A stretch of 64,000 nt of DNA, from positions 330,652 through 394,651 of the forward strand of contig NZ_BNBR01000009.1 in NCBI RefSeq assembly GCF_014656055.1, given 5' to 3'. This stretch comes from Streptomyces griseosporeus. Its GTDB lineage: Bacteria; Actinomycetota; Actinomycetes; Streptomycetales; Streptomycetaceae. Positions 26,224 through 35,449 of the stretch are shown piece after piece (position 1 is the first letter of the stretch; the number at the start of each line of letters is the position of its first letter). The notes below the pieces were generated by a model. That model was not told where the DNA came from. It did no database searches and saw only the letters and a list, made by a program, of their open reading frames with translations. Position numbers and translations under genes: made by a program.

Positions 26224-26437
26224 CCTCTTTCCGGGAGGTTTGGCTTCGGGCTTCCTTCGAGTCTGCCCGACAGCGCGGAGGTTAACGGCCGGAACTCGAT
26301 CTTCGGCGTGGCGTTTCGGTCCGGCGGGTGCCGACCACCCCTGTCACACACGGTAATTATCCGAAATGCGCTGTGTGGCAGCCTATGTGAATCTGGTCGC
26401 GGCCCTGGCCCCTAGAACCCCCACAGGAGGCAGTCCC

Positions 26438-26605
26438 ATGGCCAAGAACAAGAACCGTGACCGTAAGCAGTCGCAGTCCCAGCGGGCGTCGCGCGGCGCC
26501 GAGCAGACGATGACGATGGAGCCGCCGGCCGAAGAGCACAGCGCGCCGGTGTCGCCCGCCGAGATAGCCCGCAAGGGCCGGCAGAAGCGCTTCGGCCACA
26601 ACTGA
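26438..26605 (+). CDS. Small conserved basic/polar protein (55 residues)
   Basis: The product reads MAKNKNRDRKQSQSQRASRG and continues with EQTMTMEPPAEEHSAPVSPA, ending IARKGRQKRFGHN. It has no membrane segment, is strongly polar and is likely disordered. A very good ribosome site (caggaggcag) stands 7 bases before the ATG, which together with the terminator downstream supports a real gene. Similar short proteins with a KRFGHN end occur in streptomycetes. Function unknown. Confidence 0.8.
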   Translation: MAKNKNRDRKQSQSQRASRGAEQTMTMEPPAEEHSAPVSPAEIARKGRQKRFGHN

Positions 26606-26641
26606 CATCTGCACACGGGGCCGTTGCGGCCCAGGCACACA

Positions 26642-26675
26642 CGAGGGGCGCGCCCGTACCGGGTCGCGCCCCTCG
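26642..26675. terminator. Bidirectional terminator between small gene and dnaE
   Basis: A perfect 11-bp stem (26642-26652 with 26665-26675, arm cgaggggcgcg) with an inner cccg/cggg extension lies between two convergent stops, 36 bp from the small gene and 23 bp from dnaE. Confidence 0.85.
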
Positions 26676-26698
26676 CGTCTGTCACCGGGCCCCTCGGG

Positions 26699-29600
26699 TC
26701 AGCCCGCCAGGCAGGACGGGCCGAGCAGCACCTTGAGGTCGCCGAAGAGGGCCGGGTCGGGCTTGACCCGGTGCCGGTCCAGGCGCAGCACGGTCGTCTT
26801 CGTCGGGCCCTGGAGCTTGATCCGGACCTCGCTGTCGCCCTTGTGGTGGCTGAGGATCTCGCCGAGGCGGCTGACCATCGGCGGGGTCACCTTCACGGCC
26901 GGGATGGTGAGCACCACGGGCGCGTTGGTGCCCGCGTTGGACAGGTCGGGGACCATCAGCTCCATGGCGACGAGCCGCGGCACGTCCTCCCGCTTGTCGA
27001 GGCGGCCCTTGACGAACACGACCGCGTCCTCGACGAGTTGGGTGGAGACCAGCTGGTAGGTCGCCGGGAAGAACATGCACTCGATGGAGCCCGCGAGGTC
27101 CTCCACGGTGGCGATGGCCCAGGCGTTGCCCTGCTTGGTCATCTTGCGCTGCAGGCCCGAGATGATGCCGCCGATGGTGACGACCGCGCCGTCGGCGTGC
27201 TCGCCGCCGGTGAGCTGAGCGATGCCCGCGTCGGCCTTGTCGGACAGGACGTGCTCCAGGCCGAAGAGCGGGTGGTCGGAGACGTACAGGCCGAGCATCT
27301 CCCGCTCCTGGGCGAGGAGGTAGGTCTTGTCCCATTCGTCGGTGGAGAACTCGACGTCGAGTCCGAAGCCGGGCTCGCTGCTGGTCTCCTCGCCCATCCC
27401 GCCGAAGAGGTCGAACTGGCCCTCGGCCTCCTTGCGCTTGACCGCGACCACGTTGTCGATCATCGGTTCGTACTGCGCCATGAGGCCCTTGCGGGTGTGG
27501 CCCATGGAGTCGAACGCGCCGGCCTTGATGAGCGATTCCGTGGTGCGCTTGTTGCAGACGACCGCCTCGACCTTGTCGAGGTAGTCGGGGAAGGAGGTGT
27601 ACTTCCCCTTGGCCTTGCGGCACTTGATGATCGACTCGACGACGTTGGTGCCGACGTTGCGCACGGCGGAGAGGCCGAAGAGGATCACGTCGTCGCCCTG
27701 GGCGGCGAAGTTCGCCTCGGACTCGTTGACGTTCGGCGGCAGGACGCGGATGCCCATGCGGCGGCACTCGTTGAGGTAGACCGCCGACTTGTCCTTGTCG
27801 TCCTTGACGGAGGTCAGCAGGGCGGCCATGTACTCGGCGGGGTGGTTCGCCTTGAGGTAGGCCGTCCAGTAGGAGACCAGGCCGTACGCGGCGGAGTGGG
27901 CCTTGTTGAACGCGTAGCCGGCGAACGGGACCAGCACGTCCCACAGCGCCTGGATGGCCTCGTCGCTGTAGCCGTTCTTGCGGGCGCCGGCCTGGAAGAT
28001 GGTGAAGTTCTTCGCCAGCTCCTCGGGCTTCTTCTTGCCCATCACGCGGCGGAGGATGTCGGCCTCGCCGAGCGAGTAGCCCGCGATGATCTGGGCGGCC
28101 TTCTGCACCTGCTCCTGGTAGACGATCAGGCCGTAGGTGACGTCCAGGACCTCCTTGAGCGGCTCCTCCAGCTCGGGGTGGATCGGCGTGATCTCCTGCT
28201 GCCCGTTCTTGCGCAGCGCGTAGTTCGTGTGGGAGTTCATGCCCATCGGGCCCGGCCGGTACAGGGCCGACACGGCGGAGATGTCTTCGAAGTTGTCGGG
28301 CTTCATCAGCCGCAGCAGCGAACGCATGGGCCCGCCGTCGAACTGGAAGACGCCGAGGGTGTCGCCGCGCTGGAGCAGTTCGAAGGTCGTGGGGTCGTCG
28401 AGCGGGAGGGCCAGGAGATCGATGTCGATCCCCTTGTTGGCCTTCACCATCTTGACGGCGTCGTCCATGATCGTGAGGTTGCGCAGGCCCAGGAAGTCCA
28501 TCTTCAGCAGGCCGAGCGACTCACAGCTCGGGTAGTCCCACTGCGTGATGGTCACGCCGTCGGTGTGCCTGACCCAGACCGGGACGTGCTCGGTGATGGT
28601 CTCGCTGGACATGATCACGCCGGCGGCGTGCACACCCATCTGCCGGACCAGGCCCTCGACGCCGCGCGCGGTGTCGATGACCTTCTTCACGTCGGGCTCG
28701 TTCTCGTACATCGCCCGGACCTCGCCCGCCTCGCTGTAGCGGGGGTGGCTGGGGTCGGTGATGCCGGAGAGCGGGATGCCCTTGCCGAGGACGTCGGCGG
28801 GCATGGCCTTGGTGATGCGGTCGCCCATCGCGTACGGGTAGCCCAGCACGCGCGCGGAGTCCTTGATGGCGTTCTTCGCCTTGATGGTGCCGTACGTGCC
28901 GATCATGGCGACCTTGTCGGCGCCGTACTTCTCCGTCACGTACCGGATCACCTCGACGCGCCGGCGCTCGTCGAAGTCGATGTCGACATCGGGCATGGAG
29001 ATGCGCTCGGGGTTGAGGAACCGCTCGAAGATCAGGCCGTGCGGGATCGGGTCGAGGTCGGTGATGCCGAGCGCGTAGGCGACGATCGAGCCGGCCGCGG
29101 AGCCTCGGCCGGGGCCGACGGCGATGCCCTGCTTCTTGGCCCACATGATGAAGTCGGCGACGACGAGGAAGTACCCGGGGAAGCCCATCGAGATGATGGT
29201 GTCCATCTCGTACTCGGCCTGCTTCTGGCGGTCCTCGGGGATGCCGTCCGGGTAGCGGCGCTCCATGCCGCGGCGGACCTCTTCCTTGAACCAGGTGACC
29301 TCGGTGTAGCCCTCGGGGATGTCGAACTTGGGCATGAGGTCGCGCTTCTCGAACATGCCGGCGGTGTCGACCATCTCGGCGACGAGGATCGTGTTGGCGC
29401 AGCCCTCCTGCCATGCGTCCGAGGAGTCGATGGCGTACATCTCGTCCGTGGACTTCAGGTAGTAGCCCGTGCCGTCGAACTTGAAGCGGTCGGGGTCGGA
29501 GAGGTTCTTGCCGGTCTGGATGCACAGCAGGGCGTCGTGGGCGCCCGCCTCGTGCGCGTAGGTGTAGTGGGAGTCGTTGGTGACCAGCGGGGGGATGCCG

Positions 29601-30238
29601 AGCTTCTTGCCGATCTCCAGCAGGCCGTCGCGGACCCGGCGCTCGATCTCGATGCCGTGGTCCATCAGCTCCAGGAAGTAGCGGTCCTTGCCGAAGATGT
29701 CCTGGTAGTCGGCGGCGGCCTTGAGGGCCTCGTCGAAGTGGCCGAGGCGCAGCCGGGTCTGCACCTCGCCGGAGGGGCAGCCGGTGGAGGCGACGATGCC
29801 CTCGGACCACTGGGCGATGGTCTCCTTGTCCATCCGGGGCCACTTCTGCAGCCAGCCCTCGGCGTAGGCGTCGGAGGAGAGCCGGAAGAGGTTGTGCAGG
29901 CCGGTCCTGTTCACCGCCCACATCGTCTTGTGGGTGTAGCCACCGGAGCCGGAGACGTCGTCGCGCTTCTGGTGCGGCTGGCCCCAGAGGATCTTGCGCT
30001 TGTTGCGCCGCGACTCGGGGGCGACATACGCCTCGATCCCGATGATCGGGGTGATTCCGGCCTTCTTCGCGGTATGGAAGAAGTCGTACGCGCCGTGCAG
30101 GTTGCCGTGGTCGGACATGGCGATGTGCGTCATGCCCATCTCATTGCAGGCGTTGAACATGTCCTTCAGCCGCGCGGCACCGTCCAGCAGCGAGTACTGG
30201 GTGTGGACGTGCAGGTGCGTGAACGGCGGCTTCGACAC
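26699..30238 (-). CDS. dnaE: DNA polymerase III alpha subunit
   Basis: DnaE is the replicative polymerase subunit. The 1179-residue product begins with a PHP domain (FTHLHVHTQYSLLDG, AMSDHGNLHGAYDF). The family-C polymerase core has GPGRGSAAGSIVAYALGITDLDPI and the catalytic PDVDIDFDERRR (around residues 413-420). A helix-hairpin-helix region and a C-terminal OB-fold part (VTIGGIISGLQRKMTKQGNAWAIATVEDL) follow. Length and motif order are those of the housekeeping DnaE1; no intein or fusion is seen. The GTG start at 30238 has ctggagg upstream. It is divergent from a DUF2252 gene. Confidence 0.97.
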   Translation of the reverse strand: MSKPPFTHLHVHTQYSLLDGAARLKDMFNACNEMGMTHIAMSDHGNLHGAYDFFHTAKKAGITPIIGIEAYVAPESRRNKRKILWGQPHQKRDDVSGSGGYTHKTMWAVNRTGLHNLFRLSSDAYAEGWLQKWPRMDKETIAQWSEGIVASTGCPSGEVQTRLRLGHFDEALKAAADYQDIFGKDRYFLELMDHGIEIERRVRDGLLEIGKKLGIPPLVTNDSHYTYAHEAGAHDALLCIQTGKNLSDPDRFKFDGTGYYLKSTDEMYAIDSSDAWQEGCANTILVAEMVDTAGMFEKRDLMPKFDIPEGYTEVTWFKEEVRRGMERRYPDGIPEDRQKQAEYEMDTIISMGFPGYFLVVADFIMWAKKQGIAVGPGRGSAAGSIVAYALGITDLDPIPHGLIFERFLNPERISMPDVDIDFDERRRVEVIRYVTEKYGADKVAMIGTYGTIKAKNAIKDSARVLGYPYAMGDRITKAMPADVLGKGIPLSGITDPSHPRYSEAGEVRAMYENEPDVKKVIDTARGVEGLVRQMGVHAAGVIMSSETITEHVPVWVRHTDGVTITQWDYPSCESLGLLKMDFLGLRNLTIMDDAVKMVKANKGIDIDLLALPLDDPTTFELLQRGDTLGVFQFDGGPMRSLLRLMKPDNFEDISAVSALYRPGPMGMNSHTNYALRKNGQQEITPIHPELEEPLKEVLDVTYGLIVYQEQVQKAAQIIAGYSLGEADILRRVMGKKKPEELAKNFTIFQAGARKNGYSDEAIQALWDVLVPFAGYAFNKAHSAAYGLVSYWTAYLKANHPAEYMAALLTSVKDDKDKSAVYLNECRRMGIRVLPPNVNESEANFAAQGDDVILFGLSAVRNVGTNVVESIIKCRKAKGKYTSFPDYLDKVEAVVCNKRTTESLIKAGAFDSMGHTRKGLMAQYEPMIDNVVAVKRKEAEGQFDLFGGMGEETSSEPGFGLDVEFSTDEWDKTYLLAQEREMLGLYVSDHPLFGLEHVLSDKADAGIAQLTGGEHADGAVVTIGGIISGLQRKMTKQGNAWAIATVEDLAGSIECMFFPATYQLVSTQLVEDAVVFVKGRLDKREDVPRLVAMELMVPDLSNAGTNAPVVLTIPAVKVTPPMVSRLGEILSHHKGDSEVRIKLQGPTKTTVLRLDRHRVKPDPALFGDLKVLLGPSCLAG

Positions 30239-30408
30239 GGTGCGGCCTCCAGGGGAAACACTCGGCGACGGGTGGGGGGACAGTTCCGGGGTCAGCGTCG
30301 AAGTCTATGCCGGACCACTGACACCGGGCGGGCACCTGCGCGTACCTTCGTGCGTTGGACACGGCAGAGACACTGCCGTACTTGCACTGCACCAGGAGGC
30401 ACCCCGCG

Positions 30409-31743
30409 ATGTCGGTACCCCAGCTCAGCGACGAGCAGCGCGGCGAGGAGATCCTCACCGTCTTCGACACCGCCTTCGGCGAGCTCCTGGCCGCCGACCC
30501 GGCCGCGTTCCGGGTGAAGTTCCGCAAGATGGCGGCCTCGGCGTTCGCCTTCTACCGGGGGACGGCGTGCCTCTTCTACCACGACCTGGACGGCGGCAGC
30601 GGCGGCATAGGGCGGGGCCCCTACCTGGACGAGCGCACCTCGCGGGTGTGGATCCACGGCGATCTGCACGCGGAGAACTTCGGCACGTACATGGACTCCA
30701 CCGGCCGCCTGATCTTCAACGTCAACGACTTCGACGAGGCGTACGTCGGCCCCTTCACCTGGGACCTGAAGCGCTTCTCGGCGTCGATCGCCCTGATCGG
30801 GTACGCGAAGGCGCTCGGCGACGACCAGATCAGCGAGCTGGTGCGGATCTACGCGGGCGCGTACCGCGAGCGGATCCACCTGCTGGCCACCGGCGCCAAG
30901 AGCGACGAGGTGCCGCCGTTCACGCTGGACACCGCCCAGGGCCCGCTGCTGGACGCGCTGCGCGACGCCCGTTCGCTGACCCGCTTCGGGCTGCTGGACT
31001 CGATGACCGAGATCCGGGACTTCGAGCGCCGCTTCGCGCCGGGCGGCGGCGCGATCGAGCTGGACGCGGCCACCCGGTACAAGGTGCTGGCGGCCTTCGA
31101 CGGCTATCTGGAGACGCTGCCGGAGACCTCCCTGGCGCGCCCGGACTCCTACCGGGTGAAGGACGTGGTGGGCCGCCGCGGCATCGGCATCGGCTCGGCG
31201 GGCCTGCCGTCGTACAACATCCTTCTCGAGGGCCACAGCGACGCCCTGGAGAACGATGTGGTGATCTACATCAAGCAGGCCCAGACCCCGGCCGTCTCCC
31301 GGCATGTGACCGACCCGGCGATCCGTGACTACTTCCAGCACGAGGGCCACCGAACGGTGATCTCCCAGCGCGCCCTGCAGGCGCACGCCGACCCGTGGCT
31401 GGGCTGGACCGAGCTGGACGGCGCGGGGCAGCTGGTCGCCGAGGTGTCGCCGTACGCGGTGGACCTGGACTGGGGCGACATCGACGACCCGGAGGAGATC
31501 GCGCTGGTCGTCGCCGACCTGGGCCGGGCGACGGCCGCGATGCACGCGGCGGCGGACGACACCTCGGGCGAGTCGCTGGTGCCGTTCTCCACCGAGCGGG
31601 CCATCGACGCGGCGATCGCGGCCGACGAGGAGGGCTTCGCGCCCCTGCTGGTGGACTTCGCGCACGCGTACGGCGCACGCGCGCGTGCCGACCACCAGAT
31701 CTTCGTGGACCTGTTCCGCAACGGACGCATTCCGGGTCTGTGA
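30409..31743 (+). CDS. DUF2252 protein with kinase-like catalytic motifs
   Basis: The 444-residue product matches DUF2252. It carries WIHGDLHAENFGTY (residues ~81-94) followed by VNDFDEAYVGPFTWDLKRFSAS, which resemble the HGDxHxxN and DFD catalytic elements of aminoglycoside phosphotransferase-like kinases. Later blocks are RRGIGIGSAGLPSYNILLEG, VVIYIKQAQTPAVSRH and SPYAVDLDWGD. A phosphotransferase role is suggested by these motifs but not established. The ATG at 30409 has caggaggc upstream. A longer frame reaching 30355 lacks a good ribosome site. Confidence 0.85.
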   Translation: MSVPQLSDEQRGEEILTVFDTAFGELLAADPAAFRVKFRKMAASAFAFYRGTACLFYHDLDGGSGGIGRGPYLDERTSRVWIHGDLHAENFGTYMDSTGRLIFNVNDFDEAYVGPFTWDLKRFSASIALIGYAKALGDDQISELVRIYAGAYRERIHLLATGAKSDEVPPFTLDTAQGPLLDALRDARSLTRFGLLDSMTEIRDFERRFAPGGGAIELDAATRYKVLAAFDGYLETLPETSLARPDSYRVKDVVGRRGIGIGSAGLPSYNILLEGHSDALENDVVIYIKQAQTPAVSRHVTDPAIRDYFQHEGHRTVISQRALQAHADPWLGWTELDGAGQLVAEVSPYAVDLDWGDIDDPEEIALVVADLGRATAAMHAAADDTSGESLVPFSTERAIDAAIAADEEGFAPLLVDFAHAYGARARADHQIFVDLFRNGRIPGL

Positions 31744-31791
31744 CGATCCGCGGTCTCACAGGGACCCTTTAGGGCTCTCTTACGACCGCGC

Positions 31792-32508
31792 ATGACACAC
31801 TCTCCTTTCGCTATGGACATATCCGGGACCCCTTTCAGAGCGCTTCGCGCGGCGCTGTTCACGGCACTGGTCGTGACGCTCAGCACCGCGTCGCACGTGC
31901 TGCTGTCCCGGGTCCCGCTGCCGCTGAACACGGTGGCCGCCGTCGCGACCGGAGTCTTCGTCCTCGCGTACGCCCTCGCGGGCCGCGAGCGGGGCTTCGG
32001 CCGGATCGCCGCCCTGCTGATCCCGCTGGAACTGGCGGCCGACACGGTCTTCACCACCGGTCAGCACGTCTGCTACGGCCCGGCGGGCGGCCCCGTCGCC
32101 GGGCCCCTGCGCTCGGTCGGCTGGGACGTGCTGTGCGGCGACGGCACCGGCGTCGGCACCCCGCTGGCCCGGCTGACGGGCACGGGCGCCGGCGCGGACG
32201 CGACGGCCGTCCTGGCCCACGCCTCCCCCGCCACCGCCTGGCTGCTGCTCGCCGCGCACGTGAGCGTGGGCCTGCTCGCCGCCGCCTGGCTGGGCCGGGG
32301 CGAACGGGCACTGGCGCAGCTGGTGCGGGCGGTGGGCGCCACGGCGTTCCGGCCGCTGCTGCTGGCGGTCGCCTCCGTGGCCGTACGGCCGCCTCGGCGG
32401 CCCCGCCGCCTGCCGCGGCCCGTCCGCCGTACGGCCGCCCTCCGCGGCACCCTCCTCGCGCACTCCCCGGGACGCCGCGGACCGCCCCGCTCGGCCGCCT
32501 TCGCCTGA
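31792..32508 (+). CDS. Hypothetical membrane protein with basic C-terminal tail
   Basis: The 238-residue product has about four or five hydrophobic segments: LRAALFTALVVTLSTASHVLL, LNTVAAVATGVFVLAYALAG, IAALLIPLELAADTVF, ATAWLLLAAHVSVGLLAAAWL and AFRPLLLAVASVAV. A ~45-residue Arg/Pro-rich tail follows. I see no catalytic motif and do not recognise a function. It starts at ATG 31792, or at ATG 31813 (MDISG), without a clear ribosome site. A DsbA-like gene follows 110 bp downstream, so a role in the cell envelope is possible but only by position. Confidence 0.65.
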   Translation: MTHSPFAMDISGTPFRALRAALFTALVVTLSTASHVLLSRVPLPLNTVAAVATGVFVLAYALAGRERGFGRIAALLIPLELAADTVFTTGQHVCYGPAGGPVAGPLRSVGWDVLCGDGTGVGTPLARLTGTGAGADATAVLAHASPATAWLLLAAHVSVGLLAAAWLGRGERALAQLVRAVGATAFRPLLLAVASVAVRPPRRPRRLPRPVRRTAALRGTLLAHSPGRRGPPRSAAFA

Positions 32509-32618
32509 CCCGCACGCGCGCGTGCCCTGTGCGCGTGTGCCGGCATCCCTGAGCACCAGCAGTCCCCCTCACGTATCCCCGCACACCCCGTGTGCGCGTC
32601 CCCATGGAGAACACCGAC

Positions 32619-33431
32619 ATGAGCAAGCGGAACAGCCAGGCGGCCAAGACGGCGGCCCGCGAGCGGCTGCGCGCCGAGCGCGAGCGGCAGGCCAAGCGCG
32701 CCAAGATCAAGCGGCAGGTCATCGTCGCCTGCTCGGTCGTGGGCGTCCTCGCGATAGCCGGCGGCGTCGGCTACCTGGTCGTCCAGGCCAACAAGCCCGG
32801 CTACTGGGAGGCCGCGAAGGACGACAAGCTCGTCAAGCCGGCCCACACCACCGGCGAGAACGGCACCACCGTCGTCATCGGCAAGGACACCGCCAAGAAG
32901 ACGCTGGTCATGTACGAGGACCCGCGCTGCCCGGTCTGCGCCCAGTTCGAGCAGACCGTCGGCACGACGGTGAAGAAGGACCTCGACGCCGGCAAGTTCA
33001 AGATCCAGTACGTCGGCGCCACCTTCCTCGACGGCAACCTGACCGGCGAGGGCTCCAAGAACGCCCTCAGCGCCCTGGGCGCGGCGCTGAACGTCAGCCC
33101 CGAGGCGTTCCTGGAGTACAAGACGGCGATGTACTCGGCGAAGTGGCACCCCGAGGAGACGAACGACAAGTTCAAGAGCGACGACTACCTGATCGAGATC
33201 GCCAACACGGTCGGCGCGCTGAAGAACAACAAGCAGTTCCAGGACGCCGTGAAGAACGGCACCTACGACAAGTGGGCGCTGGACATGTCCGCCACCTTCG
33301 ACAAGAGCGGTGTGGGGGGCACGCCCACCCTGATGATGGACGGCAAGAAGCTGACCGGCTCGGATGGCAAGAACGCCCCCATGACGGTGCCCGAGTACAC
33401 CAAGGCGCTGGACGCGGCGCTCAAGGGCTGA
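32619..33431 (+). CDS. Membrane-anchored DsbA-like thioredoxin-fold protein (CPVC)
   Basis: The 270-residue product parallels the one at 3375-4148. It has a charged cytoplasmic N-terminus (MSKRNSQAAKTAARERLRAE), one membrane helix (about residues 33-55), and an extracytoplasmic DsbA-type domain with C104-P-V-C107 in YEDPRCPVCAQFEQ and the cis-Pro loop GVGGTPTLMMDGK. It should act on disulfides in exported proteins. ATG at 32619 was taken because ggag lies 11 bases upstream; ATG 32604 is an alternative. A terminator hairpin follows, so it is probably transcribed apart from phoD. Confidence 0.87.
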   Translation: MSKRNSQAAKTAARERLRAERERQAKRAKIKRQVIVACSVVGVLAIAGGVGYLVVQANKPGYWEAAKDDKLVKPAHTTGENGTTVVIGKDTAKKTLVMYEDPRCPVCAQFEQTVGTTVKKDLDAGKFKIQYVGATFLDGNLTGEGSKNALSALGAALNVSPEAFLEYKTAMYSAKWHPEETNDKFKSDDYLIEIANTVGALKNNKQFQDAVKNGTYDKWALDMSATFDKSGVGGTPTLMMDGKKLTGSDGKNAPMTVPEYTKALDAALKG

Positions 33432-33461
33432 ACCGGCCGGCCGCGGACGGGCGGTCAAAGA

Positions 33462-33488
33462 GCGGGCGAACTTTCGGAGTTCGCCCGC
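33462..33488 (+). terminator. Terminator after the CPVC thioredoxin-fold gene
   Basis: A perfect 10-bp stem (33462-33471 with 33479-33488, arm gcgggcgaac) with a 7-base loop starts 30 bp after the stop and lies 34 bp before the phoD start. Confidence 0.8.
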
Positions 33489-33522
33489 ACCACGCCCATA
33501 CCGGTCAGTAACCTGATCGGCC

Positions 33523-35193
33523 GTGACCAGTCGATACAGATCAACCACATCGCAGGGAGACACCACCTCCCTTCCGCCCCGCCGCCGTACGGTCGTCAAG
33601 GCCGCGGCGGCGGGTGCCGTCCTGGCCGGACCGCTCGCGGCCGCGATCCCGGCCCGCGCCGCCGACCAGGCACCCGCCTTCCTGCACGGTGTCGCCTCGG
33701 GCGACCCGCTGCCGGACGGCATCCTGCTGTGGACCCGGGTGACGCCCACCGCCGAGGCGATACCCGGCTCGGGCGCCGGCCCGGACACCCCCGTGGAGTG
33801 GGTCGTCGCCCGTGACCGGGCGCTGACGGACATCGTCGCCAAGGGCTCCGTCACCGCGACGGCCGCCTCCGACCACACCGTCAAGGCGGACGTGCGCGGC
33901 CTCGCCCCGGCCACCGACTACTTCTTCCGCTTCTCGGCCGGCGGCACCGACTCCCCCGTCGGCCGCACCCGCACCGCGCCCGCGAGCGACGCGGCCGTGG
34001 CGAACCTGCGCTTCGGCGTGGTCTCCTGCGCCAACTGGGAGGCCGGCTACTTCGCGCCGTACCGCCATCTCGCCGCCCGCGGCGACCTGGACGCGTGGCT
34101 GCATCTCGGCGACTACATCTACGAGTACAAGTCCGGCGAGTACGCGGCGGGCGGCACCGTCGTGCGGCCGCACGCGCCCGCGCACGAGATCCTCACCCTC
34201 GCCGACTACCGGACCCGGCACGGGAAGTACAAGACCGACCCGGACCTGCAGGCGCTGCACGCCGTGGCGCCCGTCGTCGCGATCTGGGACGACCACGAGT
34301 TCGCCGACAACGCCTGGTCGGGCGGCGCGGTCAACCACACCGAGGGTGCCGAGGGCGCCTGGTCGGCCCGTCAGGCCGCGGCCAAGCAGGCCTACTTCGA
34401 GTGGATGCCGGTGCGTCCGGCGATCGCCGGCACCACCTACCGGCGGCTGCGCTTCGGCAAGCTGGCCGACCTGTCGCTGCTGGACCTGCGCTCCTTCCGC
34501 TCGCAGCAGGCCTCGACCGGCAGCGGCTCGGTCGACGACCCGGAGCGCACGCTGACCGGGCGGGCCCAGCTCGACTGGCTGAAGGCAGGGCTCGCGGCCT
34601 CGGACACCACCTGGCGGCTGGTCGGCAACTCGGTGATGATCGCGCCGTTCGCGATCGGCTCGCTCTCGGCGGAGCTGCTGCGGCCGCTCGCGGAGCTGCT
34701 CGGCCTGCCCAAGGAGGGCCTGGCCATCAACACCGACCAGTGGGACGGCTACACCGACGACCGGCGCGAACTGCTGGCGCACCTGCGTTCCCACGCCATC
34801 CGCAACACCGTCTTCCTCACCGGCGACATCCACATGGCGTGGGCGAACGACGTGCCGGTGGACGCGGGGACGTACCCGCTGTCGGCCTCGGCGGCCACGG
34901 AGTTCGTGGTCACCTCGATGACCTCGGACAATCTCAACGACTACGTGAAGGCCCCGGAAGGCACGATCTCGGCGCTCGCCTCGCCGGTGATCCGCGCCGC
35001 CAACCGGCACGTCCACTGGGTCGACACCGACCGCCACGGCTACGGCGTCCTCGACATCACCGCCGAGCGGGCGCAGATGGACTTCTACGTCCTGTCCGAC
35101 CGCGCCGACCGCAACGCGACCTCGTCCTGGGCGCGTTCGTACCGCACCCGCAGCGGCACGCAGAAGGTCGAGCGGACGTACGACCCTGTGTGA
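33523..35193 (+). CDS. phoD: Secreted alkaline phosphatase D (PhoD family)
   Basis: PhoD enzymes are exported metallo-phosphodiesterases/phosphatases using Ca and Fe. The 556-residue product has a Tat signal (PPRRRTVVKAAAAGAVLAGPLAAA, ending near AIPARA-ADQA). An N-terminal beta domain follows (FLHGVASGDPLPDGILLWTRVTP), then the metal site: FGVVSCANWEAGYFAPYRHLA, HLGDYIYEY, AIWDDHEFADNAW and the late LTGDIHMAW. The start is GTG at 33523. I looked for a PHO box (repeats like GTTCACC) in the 91 bp upstream and found none. A 14-bp-stem hairpin follows the gene. Confidence 0.93.
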   Translation: MTSRYRSTTSQGDTTSLPPRRRTVVKAAAAGAVLAGPLAAAIPARAADQAPAFLHGVASGDPLPDGILLWTRVTPTAEAIPGSGAGPDTPVEWVVARDRALTDIVAKGSVTATAASDHTVKADVRGLAPATDYFFRFSAGGTDSPVGRTRTAPASDAAVANLRFGVVSCANWEAGYFAPYRHLAARGDLDAWLHLGDYIYEYKSGEYAAGGTVVRPHAPAHEILTLADYRTRHGKYKTDPDLQALHAVAPVVAIWDDHEFADNAWSGGAVNHTEGAEGAWSARQAAAKQAYFEWMPVRPAIAGTTYRRLRFGKLADLSLLDLRSFRSQQASTGSGSVDDPERTLTGRAQLDWLKAGLAASDTTWRLVGNSVMIAPFAIGSLSAELLRPLAELLGLPKEGLAINTDQWDGYTDDRRELLAHLRSHAIRNTVFLTGDIHMAWANDVPVDAGTYPLSASAATEFVVTSMTSDNLNDYVKAPEGTISALASPVIRAANRHVHWVDTDRHGYGVLDITAERAQMDFYVLSDRADRNATSSWARSYRTRSGTQKVERTYDPV

Positions 35194-35270
35194 CAGCTGT
35201 GCGTGAGGGTCGATTTTCGGCCACCACGACGGCTTCATTGAACGGCTGACTTCTTGTCACGCCGCCGTGG

Positions 35271-35309
35271 GGGAGGTGTGATCCGCGGTCGAATCCGGAC
35301 ACACCTCCC
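35271..35309 (+). terminator. Terminator after phoD
   Basis: Arms gggaggtgtg (35271-35280) and cacacctccc (35300-35309) form 10 bp, extended by tccg/cgga after a one-base bulge. It lies 78 bp after the phoD stop in a 256-bp spacer that otherwise holds only the upstream region of the protease gene. Confidence 0.75.
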
Positions 35310-35449
35310 GCCCCGGTACAGGGGTATCCCTATGAGCCGATCTGGCCTGATCACTGCTCTTCCCGCCTGGGCATGTCCACGTAATCTCCGGGCGACGGCC
35401 AGGAAGAACCCTCGGCCGTTCTCCCCACCGCCTCCACCAGGAGACAAGC

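Noticed and set aside
26699..30238. Possible intein in dnaE
   Set aside because: Length (1179 residues) and continuous polymerase motifs leave no insertion.
33432..33522. PHO box upstream of phoD
   Set aside because: No pair of GTTCACC-like direct repeats at 11-bp spacing was found; the only strong structure is the upstream gene's terminator.
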